From Gari tellinella (Eukaryota; Mollusca; Bivalvia; Cardiida; Psammobiidae), in the NCBI GenBank assembly GCA_922989275.2, contig OV277864.1:5084001-5148000 (forward strand): DNA of 64,000 nucleotides, in the 5' to 3' direction. Shown here piece by piece: positions 10,397-21,221 of the stretch (within the stretch, counting starts at the first letter, position 1; every line of letters begins with the position of its first letter). The notes under the pieces were generated by a model that worked only from the letters and a program-made list of their open reading frames with translations, had not been told where the DNA came from and did not search any database. Both the position numbers and the translations under genes were made by a program.

Positions 10397-11183
10397 ATGA
10401 AACAATTTAAAATGTCAAATTGTCGGGACCCTACTATGACGCTGGGTTATTTGGTGTTTTTTCATAATTCAACATGTTTACAAATGATAGCACACGTCGT
10501 GTTTATAAGATTTTCATGTACTATAATACTCGGTGATTAATTTTGTCAATGTTTTAATTACCGACTTGGGAAATGTTAATGTACTGCATATTTCCGTAGA
10601 TGATTATACCTAAGAGAGTCGTATTTGTACACAAGAAGATGTATCTATTTAATTGCGCTATATGTATATAATATTAATACCAAACCTGTTCACCCTGATC
10701 CTAAACAATATAAATGTCTTGCATCTGTAAACATATTTTTATTACACCGGAGTGATTCGGCACCTTGGCATAGCCAAACTTGCTCAACATCCATAACAAA
10801 ATAATTATGTTCTGTCGATAAACCTAAAAGTTGGCTGAGTTTGATATTTTGTTCGGACGATACTAGTAGTAGCATATATATTTATAATCAGTACTTCGCA
10901 TGCTTAAATTTTTGATTAACTATACAAGTTTAGTGGAACAAAAACACGTGACAAATTACTGCTTCCTAATAGTGTCTCTTTTCGATTGCTCACATTTGTT
11001 TACATTTGTGCAATGGTAAAATTATCAAAGCTATCTAAAATTACATACACGCAACACCAGTGGTTTACCATAAACAAAATCGAGTTGTTTCTTTTACGCA
11101 TGTATACATGCTATAAAATATTTGTCAGACTAGATATAAGGATCCATACCATGATTAAAACAGTTGGTACTGTCTAAAATAAA
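10397..11183. other. No recognisable gene or repeat
   Basis: AT-rich, no coding frame of note, no similarity seen to other parts of the window. Confidence 0.4.
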
Positions 11184-11745
11184 CCCAATGGGAGTCAAAG
11201 ATTTGTGTGTTTTTCGGAGAGAGATTTGTAATAGGGAGGGGAAATTAATACCTTAGAATGATGAGTATGACTTGTCTTACATTTGCAAACAGGAAGGCGG
11301 CGTCTGAGCTGGGTTCAAACTGTTTGTCACTCGTCTTTTATAGGTTTTTTTCTGTCAAGATTCGACTACACTCTTAGCAGACAATTGCTGCAACAGTGAA
11401 AGTGATAGACAAAATGGTACAGTGGATGATCTGTTATTCTTTCCCGTTTAAACGCAAACGTACGCAAACGCAAAGCACTAAAACGTAGAAAAGAACAACT
11501 TTTGGACAATTCTGATAATTCTTGTTTATCTTGGTGGCAAATACTTTGGAGCCTGATCAGACGCCGGGTTACCCGGCGTCTGATCTGGCTCCGAACTGTT
11601 TGCATTGCAAATAATAGTTTTAGCGTAAACGCGTTTATTGGGAAAGAATAACACATTCTCCACTGTATTGTTTTGGGAATAGCAGCAATCGTAGATGTAA
11701 GGATGGAAGCGTTGTTCGGGGCCGCTGTAGGGAGAAAGCATTGTA
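11184..11745 (+). mobile_element. MITE family C, split by a family A insertion
   Basis: Left terminus is truncated (starts at CCAATGGGAGTCAAAG). The palindrome has lost its left half (AAACAGGAAGGCGGCGTCTG). The element resumes after the family A copy at 11,668 with TTGTTTTGGGAATAGCAGC and ends at about 11,745 (GGGAGAAAGCATTGTA). Removing 11,418-11,665 restores a family C sequence of exactly consensus length across the join. Confidence 0.75.
11418..11667 (+). mobile_element. MITE family A nested in family C
   Basis: TA at 11,418-11,419 and 11,666-11,667. Full-length, with an intact core 1 in the GGAGCC form and A-type ends. The host's continuity across it demonstrates a TA target duplication. 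Confidence 0.85.
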
Positions 11746-12104
11746 ATTACATTCGTGCAGACATTAAAAACTGTTAAGGCATAACCGATAACAGCCGTTA
11801 ATGTCATTGCTGTGGACAGCTATTACTTTGTCTGCGATTGCCTTAAATAATTGAAAAAGACACGAACAGCTGAACAGCGATTAACCCGTCTGAAAAGAAA
11901 ATATGATATACATTGTACCGGCAGCATAACCAGTTTGGACTGGTTTACATCTTTAATTATTAATAGTTTATCCTGTTTAAAGTTACCGTCTGTATCGTTT
12001 AAAAGAAAATCAAATGTATACACTCAAGTCGTGATGAAAGAAATACAAACAGGTCGGGGTCAATGCAGACGTCTGATAAAGCTCCATACTGGTTGCCACT
12101 CAGA
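11746..12104. other. Non-coding; family A fragment at its right side
   Basis: Positions 12,060-12,104 (GCAGACGTCTGATAAAGCTCC, CTGGTTGCCACTCAGA; shown in two pieces) look like the distal arm of a family A core abutting the next A copy. The rest shows nothing recognisable. Confidence 0.4.
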
Positions 12105-12360
12105 TACAGTGGAGAATCTGTTATTCTTTCCCAATAAACGCGTTTACGCTAAAACTATTACATGTATTTGCAGTGCAAACAGTTTGGAGCCAGATCAGAC
12201 GCCGGGTAACCCGGCGTCTGATCAGGCTTCAAACTGTTTGCCACCAAGAATAACAAGAATTATCAGAATTGTCCAAAAGTTGTTCTTTTCTACGTTTTAG
12301 TGCTTTGCGTTTGCGTACGTTTGCGTTTAAACGGGAAAGAATAACAGATTCTCCACTGTA
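12105..12360 (-). mobile_element. MITE family A, reverse copy
   Basis: TA-flanked, full-length, reverse orientation: CAGTGGAGAATCTGTTATTC at left, GCGTTTAAACGGGAAAG and CTCCACTG at right. Contains a perfect core 1 around GCCGGGTAACCCGGC. Confidence 0.85.
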
Positions 12361-13075
12361 CATCTGAATAATGGACATTATACAATCGCACGATCTTGTA
12401 TTGCCTTTTCGTTTAATTATGTTCAAACAGAAAGAAAATACAATAACACCTTCTCCAATGTAATAATTAGAAAAATATAATAATTATATAGTTGTACAAT
12501 AGAAACCGTATTATTTTAACTATGAATATCGAATCTCTACATTCTTTTGCAAACTTCATTGAAGAGGGCATTATTGTTGTTCCATATTAACGCTTCTATT
12601 CCAAACAAATAACATGAATTGTAAACAATTGGTAGGAAGATCACATACCAGGTGACCATGCTTATGATCAGGCTCGAAACTGTTGTACAGGCAGATATAA
12701 ATGTATCGTTCATATTTCCTAAACTTGGTCATTTTTTAAATTTAAATGTACGGTTTATGCGTTTAGTTTATATTTCACGGGGAGCAATAACGTCTTATGA
12801 ATTCACTGTATACCATAGAGTCCAATAATAATGTCCAACAATTGGGGAAAAGATTTGACGTCATGGAACCCGGTGTCTTATTAGCTTAAGACTGTTTTCG
12901 ACTGAGTATAAAACTAAATCGCCAATATTTTTAAAACACTTTCAATTTGTTTAGATTTTATTTGCATTTCGTTTCCGTTTAATCCTGTTTAAAATGGACG
13001 AAAGAACACAGGTTTTCTACTGTAGCACAAACGTTTATTTTATAGAAGTAGAATAAAGTAATGTCTGCTGTTTGT
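12361..13075. other. No recognisable gene
   Basis: AT-rich. At 12,660-12,690 GCTTATGATCAGGCTCGAAACTG is a lone arm of core 1, quoted as a decayed fragment. Nothing coding. Confidence 0.4.
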
Positions 13076-13796
13076 GACGTGGTCCGAGGCAAATTTCCAG
13101 ACGCCCTGGCTCCAGTGAAAATGACGTTCTTCCACATTTAACTTTAGATCATTGCAAACACATGCAAATAAACTAGGCAAAGGTTAGAAGTCGGAAAAAA
13201 CTTGCGTTTGATCTGGCTCCTAACTCTTTGCCACTCCGATTCATAAAACACTCGTCAATGATTTCAAGAGAGTACCATTTTCTTAATACAGTTGCATTGC
13301 ATTTGCACAATAGTTTCGTTTAAACTGAATTTAAAAACTTATTTTCCATACGCAATAGTTATCGAATGGCTTATGTATGGTAACTTTATAGAATTATACA
13401 ATTTTTAAGTAAAACACACACACAATCTTACATGAAATAATTATTGTTGCATATTAATAACAATAATTACAAAGCAACACTGTGCTTATAACTTTACTAA
13501 GTACTCCTCTTTAATTATATAAATAGAGTTTGTACTAAAAAGAGAATATGTGTCGGTATGGATAACAAAATTGAATTCGTATATATTCTGATTAAATTGT
13601 GTCTACTACTATATCAAAAAATGCCTCACAAATGTATAAATCGTCGTTATTGTGTGAACACCGTACCACAAGCAAGTGACGATATGATTAATTTCCTATG
13701 CTGTTACATGTATCTAAATGCTTAAGTCATTATCATAGCGATAATGATTCATAAGCAATCGTTGGGGCTGTTATGGCATCCTCCAATCAAAACATA

Positions 13797-14014
13797 TACA
13801 GTGGAAAATATGTTATTCGTTCCCGTTTAAACAAAGCTATGCAATAAAGAGCGGACAAGGATATCCTCTTGATAAATTTGGCGACGTATTTTAAACAGAA
13901 TGGAACACAGTTTGGAGTATTGTCGTCTGATTCGGGACCGTATTGTTTTCAAAGAAAATATATGTGCTCAAATCAACGCGTTTATGTGGAAAGAATAAAA
14001 TGTTAACCACTGTA
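13797..14014 (+). mobile_element. MITE family A, decayed copy
   Basis: TA-flanked, with recognisable ends (CAGTGGAAAATATGTTATTC, GGAAAGAATAAAATG) and AAATCAACGCGTTTATG. Most of core 1 is lost; only TTTGGAGTATTGTCGTCTG and GATTCGGGACC survive. The same decayed form is at 40,812, so decay preceded the duplication. Confidence 0.7.
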
Positions 14015-14156
14015 TGCTATTATTACAATAAACGCAAAAAATGTGTTGCAAGTATACAGAATGTGTTTAAGCCATAAATACTCTGCATAGTCTTTCCTAT
14101 GAAGGAGAGAACACAGCCCGATGTTGTTTTGATCACAAATATCACATTTGTTTTGA

Positions 14157-14505
14157 TACAGTGCTCTCTCCCGACAATGGCCCTCCCAACACTGATTCCT
14201 CATAACAACAACGCTCTCCACTCTTCCCAAAAGCTAGACAATTATGTCCTAAAATTCACGGTTGCAAATGTAAAATTGGCGTCTGTTGTTTTTCTCAAAG
14301 TTACATTATAGACAGTTTGACAGATAAATATTTGAGGAGTTGCAAGCAGTTTGAATACAGATCAGACGCCGCGTGACGCGGCGTCTGATCTGGATTCAAG
14401 CTGTTTTCAAATGTAAGCCGATGTCCCTCCATATAACGACTCGCTCCGAACAGCGCACATATTTGTTGTCTCCCATGGGATGTTGTTGTAGAGAGGGAGC
14501 GCTGA
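14157..14505 (-). mobile_element. MITE family C, reverse copy
   Basis: Starts TACAGTGCTCTCTCCCG, ends GAGGGAGCGCTG. Core 1 is nearly perfect (GAATACAGATCAGACGCCGC). Counterpart at 41,160. Confidence 0.75.
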
Positions 14506-14518
14506 AAATGCTTAAGTC

Positions 14519-14574
14519 CTGTTTGCAATGGAAATAAAAGTTTATAAGGAAATAATAACGTTTTCTCCACTGTA
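14519..14574 (+). mobile_element. MITE family A, right-end fragment
   Basis: CTGTTTGCAATGGAAATAA through GTTTTCTCCACTGTA: only the right end of a family A element. In unit II the equivalent place holds a complete copy at 41,773-42,023, so unit I has lost about 440 bases here. Confidence 0.7.
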
Positions 14575-15197
14575 TTTGCAAGCTATTGTGAGCAATATAA
14601 AGTCCGTTTTATCCATAGTCTGATCATGCTCGAAACTATTTTAACAATCAGATGAAAGCAACATGATAAATTCAAAAACATCATTTTATTCAAGAAAAGT
14701 GCACTTCTTATATTTTCTGAGTTTGTAATAAAATGTGTACTTTATAGCCTGAATATGGATTGTTTTGCGTTATCTTTACTGTTTTCCCCACTGTTTGTTT
14801 TTAGTATTTCAGGCAGCAGTTGCTTAAAGACATTTCTCTCTGTCCTTTGAATGACTATCCCAATTGTTCTCAATATGTGTGAAAGTAAATGTACACACGC
14901 TCAATGTGGGTTTCTTTTTCAACCAAACCATCACTAATGACGAAACGGGACTCACATGAGACCCATCACTGATTCCTTAAACATATATTTTACAGTGTTT
15001 AGCACAACTCGCACAGGGTTGTATGATTTTACCTGTCTAGGTGTTATTACCGAAACTAGGTCAGGAAATGTATTTAAGTCATGATCAGAACATAGCAGAA
15101 ACCTCCTATAGCAGATTTCTGTTTCAGTTTCAGTCTCTACTCGTTCACCAACAACTTATTATGGAGTAAGGGGTAGTGTTCTAATGTCTTTCAGCAA
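14575..15197. other. Non-coding, matched in unit II
   Basis: Matches 42,024-42,676 at moderate to high identity. Open frames are not conserved between the two copies, which argues against a gene. Confidence 0.5.
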
Positions 15198-15448
15198 TAC
15201 AGTGGATAAAAGGTTATTCCTTCCCGTTTAAACGCATACGAAACGCAAACGCAGAGCAATAAAACGTAGAAAAAGACAACATTTCGAAAATTCTGACTAT
15301 TCATGTTAATCTGAGTGGCAAACAGTTTGAGGCCTGATCAGACGCCGGGTTAACCGGCGTCTGATCGGGCTCCAATCTATTTGCAATGGAAATAATAGTT
15401 TTAGCGTAAACGCGTTTATTGGGAAAGAATAATGTTTTCTTTACTGTA
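15198..15448 (+). mobile_element. MITE family A, full-length copy
   Basis: TA-flanked. Left GTTTAAACGCATACGAAACGC-like tract, core around GCCGGGTTAACCGGC, right end decayed to TTTCTTTACTG. Unit II keeps only its left half (42,677-42,831). Confidence 0.8.
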
Positions 15449-16366
15449 AAAATAGCTGTTCAAAGTCTCTCCCGTGGAGGAAAGGGTTAAATAGTGTTTC
15501 ATAAATGACAAGGTAATTGTGCTTATTGGCTAGACATGTTTCACACATACATGATGCTGATATGTTATTTAGATAAACATAGACTATAGCAATAACGTAT
15601 CAATTACCCAATCCGAGCATACCATTAGGTACAAAGTGTCTGCAAAGCGTTTCTATTAACATTCATACATTGGGAAAACCCATTGACGTAAATGTTTGAA
15701 GCTAAAGACATTCACTCATACTTTAGGTTACTCGTATAGCGAACATGTATACACTGCTAGCGTTATAGACATTATGTGAATACCATTCTTACGTAGCGCT
15801 TTATACTTTTCGGGGCCACTAATAACTACTGGCAACATTGTAAATAATTTGGATCCTACTCGTACACCGATTGTTTTAACTTAGCGCCTGATGAAGACTC
15901 GTATAGATATTGCTGCAGTCATACAAATATTGTCTTATTTCCGACTTTGAAACAATATTGAAGACAGAATATCAACGCAGACGAAATCATGACATTTCGA
16001 CGGTGTAATATACAGTAAATAAACTGTGTTAATCAGTAAAGAGCTTTCAATCAGTAGCAGGTGTAAAAAGCACAGACCGGGTTACTGTTTTCCGCTCATA
16101 TTCTAGTCAATCGTTAAAATTATTTTTAAATGCTTTTTCCACAATTTACACCACCCATTGTCAACACTCTGGGGCCAGATAAGACACCAAGTATAGGCCG
16201 GTTTTTTCAACTGGCAGGGCGGGGCTAACCTTTGGCAAAGATAAACGAATTTACTTTTGATTTTAGGGGTGATATGTATAGTTTCGTATTATATCGGTAT
16301 TGTCCGATACTTTTAACATAGAAACACAATCTATGCGAACATCCATATCCACGTGAAAATGGTATA
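15449..16366. other. Non-coding; unit I-specific from 15,826
   Basis: 15,727-15,825 matches 42,829-42,927. From 15,826 to 16,707 no match to unit II was found, so this is an insertion in I or a replacement. No gene recognised. Confidence 0.4.
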
Positions 16367-16610
16367 TACAGTGCTCCCTCTCTACAACAACACCTTATGG
16401 AAGACAAAGATTGCGTGCATTGTTCGGAGGGAGTTTCTAGAGGGAGGGGAAATTAAGACTTGGCTTACATTTGCAAACAGCTTGAATCCAGATCAAACGC
16501 CGCGTAACTCGGCGTCTGATCTTGATTCAATCTGTTTGTTATTCTTTATTATATTCTTTTTATCAAAATGTCCATTAATATGTAATATTGAGAAAACACG
16601 GCAGACGTCA
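16367..16610 (+). mobile_element. MITE family C, right-truncated copy
   Basis: Begins TACAGTGCTCCCTCTC; core 1 present (GAATCCAGATCAAACGCC). Similarity ends soon after AATATGTAATATTGAGAAAA near 16,610, before the right terminus. Not present in unit II. Confidence 0.7.
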
Positions 16611-16876
16611 ACGGTAAATTCCGATAATAAAAGAGTGTGCTGTCCCCCATAAAGTTGAAATGCAATAGTCCGCATCGAAACTCCACCCTGACAGTTCATA
16701 AAATCGATCTATAACTGCTTTAATCTCGGATTTTAATGAATTGTCAAAAACCAAAAGCACAACTGTTCTACATTTAATTGCCTGCATTTGCAAAACATAA
16801 CGTATTTCCCACTGTAGAAGCCGTCATAATGCGATTCAACTCAATTAACTAGCATTTTGATTTGTTATTTTCTAAG

Positions 16877-17139
16877 TTAACCCTTTGTCTCAAAATCTGT
16901 TCCTAGTTTTGAAAATAGGTGACTACTTAAAGCAGGTCCAAAGTAAAACAGAATTCTGCCTTACTTTCAGCTTGCTTTAAGCTACCACCTGAAAGTATAA
17001 AAAACATTTTTTATGATACATCATCATCTTCATTAATCGCATCACTCTGCATAGAGTATATTCGCGATATTGAACTATTTTCTTCTATGGAGGAATAAAC
17101 TGAATGCGCTACATGGTGTTCTATCCGGGAAAGAGTTAA
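16877..17139 (+). mobile_element. MITE family E copy
   Basis: TTAA at 16,877-16,880 and 17,136-17,139. Ends CCCTTTGTCTCAAAATC and TCTATCCGGGAAAGAG. Core 2 has lost its centre. Counterpart 45,398-45,628. Confidence 0.8.
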
Positions 17140-17164
17140 GGTTCTGAATATTTGAGGCTGGTTT

Positions 17165-17414
17165 TTATGTGCTTTGGAATCAGTAATTTCCTATTTAAAC
17201 GAAACTTATCAGAAACGTAATGCAATAAAATATACACAATTATAGCTTTTTGAAAATGCTCACTTATTTATTTTCTGAGTGTCAAACAGTTTGGAGATGA
17301 TCAGACGCCGCGTGACCCTGCGTCTCTTGGGCTCCAGTTGGTTTGCATATGAAAGTTGTTTACGCACAATTCGTTTTTATTGGGAAATACATGTAATAAC
17401 GTCTTTCCCACTGC
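17165..17414 (+). mobile_element. MITE family A, decayed copy
   Basis: Recognised by TTTAAACGAAACTTATCAG, the core remnant GTTTGGAGATGATCAGACGCC (two joined pieces of the consensus with one deleted base run), GTTTACGCACAATTCG and TTGGGAAATACATG. The left TA end is not clear. Counterpart 45,655-45,910 shares the same damage. Confidence 0.6.
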
Positions 17415-17521
17415 ATAAAACAAATGCATTATTTTTCCACTTTTTATATACCCGTGACAAATGAACCACGGCTTGATTTATTTTTCTCTAAAAAACACAC
17501 GCCATTCCGTGACGCACTTGT

Positions 17522-17771
17522 TACAGAGGAGAAAACGTTATTCTTTCCCAATAAACGCGTTTACGCTAAAATTGTATTTCCATTGCAAACAAATTTGAGT
17601 CCGATCAGACGCCGGGTATACCGGCGTCTGATCAGGCTCCAAACTGTTTGCCACTCAGATCAATATGAATAGTCAGCATTGTCGAAATGTTGTCATTTTC
17701 TACGTTTTATTACAATGCGTTTGCGTTTCGTTTGCGTTTAAACGGGAAAGAATAACGTTTTCTCCACTGTA
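17522..17771 (-). mobile_element. MITE family A, reverse copy
   Basis: TA-flanked: CAGAGGAGAAAACG at left and TTTCTCCACTG at right, with GTTTACGCTAAAAT, core 1 (GCCGGGTATACCGGC centre) and GCGTTTCGTTTGCG. Counterpart 46,014-46,263. Confidence 0.8.
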
Positions 17772-18018
17772 TGCCATTTCGCCGAAGTGGTAATTGGTTA
17801 TATTTCAGCAAACGAAGTTAATTGTCAATTGAAATGTACTAACAATTGGAAAACAGAATTTCTATGTTCCCATAAGATACGTTTAGAAGATTTACAACCG
17901 AAGAAATGGACATTTATTATCTCCTCTTTTAAACTAGAACTTAATAAGTTTTAAAACCGCTGCGATGGTCGCAAAGAATTTCTATTTGAAAATCGTAAGC
18001 ATGAACTAGACAGTCATT

Positions 18019-18625
18019 TACGATGGAGAAAACATTATTATTCCACCGGCAGACGTGGTCGAGGAATAACGCGCTCGACTACGATACATGTAACAGGGAT
18101 CGTGAGTTTAATCCCCCACAGGACCAAGTCCTTCGGGTGAGGCTTTTTAAAAACAGATATCCAATGTAGCAGTGCTTTACACTAGTCATCAGAAAGAACC
18201 AGAGAACTGTCGATTATGAGAATAGGGCATCGCGCCCGGATTTTCTGTATTACCTCTGTCTTCATCTCTCTCCCTCTCCTTCCTTCTCTCTCACTCTCTC
18301 TATCCTTATCTCTCTCTTTTCTCTCTCTCTTGGACATTCACTTAACCACTTGAAGGCAGAACAAATCGTAACAAACAAATACAATCAAACAAAACATAAT
18401 TATTTCCCAGTAAACGTGTTTATACTTAACACGGATGTCCATTGCACAGTTTTGACCCAGATCACACGTCGAGTTACCCGGGGTCTGATCATGCTCCAAA
18501 CTGTTTGTCGTTCTTATCAAGATAAATCCTAAAGAATTGCCCCAAACAGTATTTTTCAATAATTCATTGCATTGCGTTTGAAATTTGTTTGCGTTTTTAC
18601 GTGGAACAAAAGTCTTGTCTAAATA
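18019..18625 (-). mobile_element. MITE family A, decayed, split by a SINE-like insertion
   Basis: Left end TACGATGGAGAAAAC at 18,019; continues after 18,391 with TTATTTCCCAGTAAACGTG, a decayed core (GACCCAGATCACACGTCGAG, GGTCTGATCATGCTCC) and GCGTTTTTACGTGGAAC. The intervening 18,045-18,390 is foreign. Unit II has the same arrangement at 46,511-46,993. Confidence 0.65.
18045..18390 (+). mobile_element. SINE-like retroposon with tRNA-like head
   Basis: Inserted in a family A element and bracketed by imperfect direct repeats: AAAACATTATTATTCC (18,029-18,044) and AAAACATAATTATTTCC (18,391-18,407). The first 100 bases look tRNA-derived: ACGTGGTCGAGG near 18,052 resembles an A box and GTGAGTTTAATCCCC (GTGAGTTTGATTCCCC in unit II) a B box. 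A CT-rich microsatellite follows (18,240-18,332) and an A-rich tail AACAAACAAATACAATC. These are the hallmarks of a pol III SINE. The family is not identified. Confidence 0.6.
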
Positions 18626-18694
18626 GCAATTGAAAATATAACTTTTTGCGTGTACTGCACACGTAATGAATTGTTGACTTTTACTGCATTTTTA

Positions 18695-18910
18695 AACAGT
18701 AAAACCTCTCTATTACGACGACTAAACGGAAAATTAATTGAACGCGTAAAGGACAGGTGGCATCTTACAGCAAGGTCGAACATAAAACATTAAGCCCTAA
18801 AGGAGGTTTTTGTTTTACGTTCACCGTGCTTTAAGAAGTCATCTGCCTTAAACCTTTAACCCCTGATAATTAAAACAATTAAGTGGTTGTTATATAAGTG
18901 TTTTACAGTA
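18695..18910. mobile_element. MITE family B copy
   Basis: Left end CAGTAAAACCTCTCTATTAC; the right end is decayed to TATAAGTGTTTTACAGTA. Core 2 is partly lost on the left arm (only CATCTTACAGCAAGG), with CTTTAAGAAGTCATCTGCC on the right. Counterpart 47,063-47,282. The ends resemble pogo/Tigger-type TIRs (inference). Confidence 0.65.
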
Positions 18911-19005
18911 TACCATTTGACCAGATTGCGTAAATAACCATGTAGCTCTCCATAGGAAGCTAACTTTTCAAGTGTCATACCATTTGTTTTCATACGGTTA
19001 GCTGA

Positions 19006-19304
19006 TACAGTGCTCCCTCCCAACAACGACTCTCTCCTTACAACGACACCTGTCGCTGTTCCCAAAACAGGACAATTATATTCTAAAGCTTTTATGGCCG
19101 CAAAATCGTCTGCTTAAAATTGCCGTCTGCTGGTTTACGTTGATAGAAAAAAATAATGCTGAGTAACAAACAGTCACGCGGCGTCTGATTTGGATTGAAG
19201 CTGTTTGCAAATTTAAAATATTTTCCTCCATATAACGACTCCTCCGAACAACGCAAACATTTTTTGTCTTCCATTGGATGTTGTTGTAGAGAGGGAGCAC
19301 TGTA
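19006..19304 (-). mobile_element. MITE family C, reverse copy with damaged core
   Basis: TACAGTGCTCCCTCCC to GAGGGAGCACTGTA. Left half of core 1 is deleted: CAAACAGTCACGCGGCGTCTG joins directly across it. Counterpart 47,397-47,720 keeps a fuller core. Confidence 0.8.
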
Positions 19305-19440
19305 TTAGCATTTTATCAGGTTTTAGAAAAGGCGTTGTTTTTTGCAAATCAAACTTAATAAAACCACATTGGTTGGCGAAAAAATCCAAATCTATTTAAA
19401 AATCAATCTTGAAAATTTCATCGTGGTACGATTAAATCAA

Positions 19441-19781
19441 TAATCCCTCTCTACAACGACATCCAACTGGAGAAAAAGATTGTGTTGTTTGGAGGAAGTT
19501 TAAATAGGAAGGGGCATTGTCTTACATTTGCAAACATTTGAATCCAGATCAGACACCATATAACGCGGTTACTGATCTGGATTCAAACTGTTTGCCACTC
19601 TTTATTATGTTATTTTTTGTCAAAATATTCATTTTGTATGAAACACAGCAGTCAAAAATTTTAAGCAGACAATATTGAAGCAGTGAAAGCGTTATACAGA
19701 ATTTTTTTGGGAACAGTGGCAAGCGTTGTTGTAAGCAGACAGTCGTTGTTCGGAGGGCAGTTGTAGGAAGGGGGCACTGTA
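19441..19781 (+). mobile_element. MITE family C, left-clipped copy
   Basis: Begins at CCCTCTCTACAACGAC (unit II still has GCAGTGCT before it) and ends GGGGGCACTGTA. Core 1 decayed (GACACCATATAACGCGG). Counterpart 47,867-48,212. Confidence 0.75.
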
Positions 19782-19921
19782 GTACAAGGTTAATAACCCT
19801 GCCCCGCAAGAGTGTTTTCTCGCAGGCGATCTTATTTTAACGAAGAATGTGCATGTGTTGAGCTGTCAATGAACCAATTAAAGAGAATGAAAATCTTTTC
19901 GTCGCAGAAATGAAAATCCTG

Positions 19922-20163
19922 TTAACCCTTTCACAACTATACTTGACTAATGTTGACTTTACAAGCACTTTGGACCCACATATGACGTCATGTTATGCTG
20001 CGTCTAATCATGATCTAAGTTGTTAGATACTCATAGCGATAATTATCTAGTCATATTGACCTTACTAGACCTTTCAAACGACATTGCAGACAACAATACT
20101 GAAGTAGGCGATTACAATCGAAGAGTAAAAGTCAGACAATTAATTGTGCGGTGAACGGGTTAA
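19922..20163 (+). mobile_element. MITE family D, decayed core
   Basis: TTAA-flanked, ends CCCTTTCACAACTATAC and GTGCGGTGAACGGG. The palindrome is degenerate (CATATGACGTCATGTTATGC). Counterpart 48,353-48,594. Confidence 0.75.
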
Positions 20164-20175
20164 AACAAATGATCA

Positions 20176-20388
20176 TTAACCCTTATCCTGCTGCGATGTC
20201 GTCTGTTTTGACATTGTCGTCTGCAAAGTTTGTTAAATTTAGATTTATACATTTTTAAAGTAAATAAACCGAAAGACGAGTGTCAAACAGTTTGGATCCA
20301 GATCAGACGCCGCGTTACGCGGCGTCTGATTTGAATCTAAATTGTTTGCAAAAATCAATAAAGTCGCGACCAGCAGGCAAAGGATTAA
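20176..20388 (+). mobile_element. MITE family D, unit I-specific insertion
   Basis: TTAA at 20,176-20,179 and 20,385-20,388. Ends CCCTTATCCTGCTGC and GCAGGCAAAGGA. Good core 1 (GGATCCAGATCAGACGCCGC). Unit II has a single TTAA at 48,607-48,610 in otherwise matching flank, so this copy inserted after the units separated. Confidence 0.9.
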
Positions 20389-21221
20389 TTAACGTGTGGG
20401 AATTGAAAATCGGTGTTTTTTCCTCTGAAAAAGCAACAACAAAACATTACTCACATAACCATACAGTGCGGAAGGCAGTATTTCCTTTTCGATTAAACGA
20501 TCTTAAACTCAAATGAAAAACATCAACATGCAGAAAATGACAGCTATCAGTAACATTAACGATGTATTTCTCTGAGTTGCAAATAGTTTGAAGCCTGATC
20601 AGACGCTAGGTTAGACGGATAGGTATACCGAAATATACCGTGTTTACATTAAACTTTGATATAGCTGTTCGGATTCTGATAAAACACTACGTAATGCAGT
20701 ACCGGTAGTATAGATATATTTGATTTAAGAGGGTTGGACTAATTTACTAGGGGTTGTATTTGCCTAGTATTAAGTGTCTGACTAGCCATTGATATGCGTC
20801 CAACGATCTTACCTGTAACATTCCGCTTCCCGATCAAAACAAAGTCGGTATGATTTAGTGATTCTACTGTTCAAAGCAGGCATGTGTTTTAACCATGCCA
20901 AAAGAAAGGCAGCACATTATTTTAGGACCTTTCAACCTTGATTTATTAAGGATGCAATGAAAAGTTTCACTCGCTAGATATCGAAATATAACTAAACACA
21001 CGATATATTTTTTATAGAATATCTGAAGAAACTTAACCATTTGCAACCATACGATACTAAAGTCAACATTGCTCGTTGTTTAAGCGCGTTTGATTAGATT
21101 CCAAATTGGTAAGTACCTGTTATGTAATTTTCTCTTTCAAACTTTCACAATTTGAATTTGGTCTAAAGTTGAGGACGTGAAATGTAAAATACGATAGTTT
21201 GTCTGCCAAAGGGTTAAGTTG
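20389..21221. other. Non-coding, mostly unit I-specific
   Basis: Similarity to unit II stops near 20,488. A family A remnant lies at about 20,464-20,640 (CAGTGCGGAAGGCAGTATTT, GAAGCCTGATCAGACGC). Nothing coding. Confidence 0.45.
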
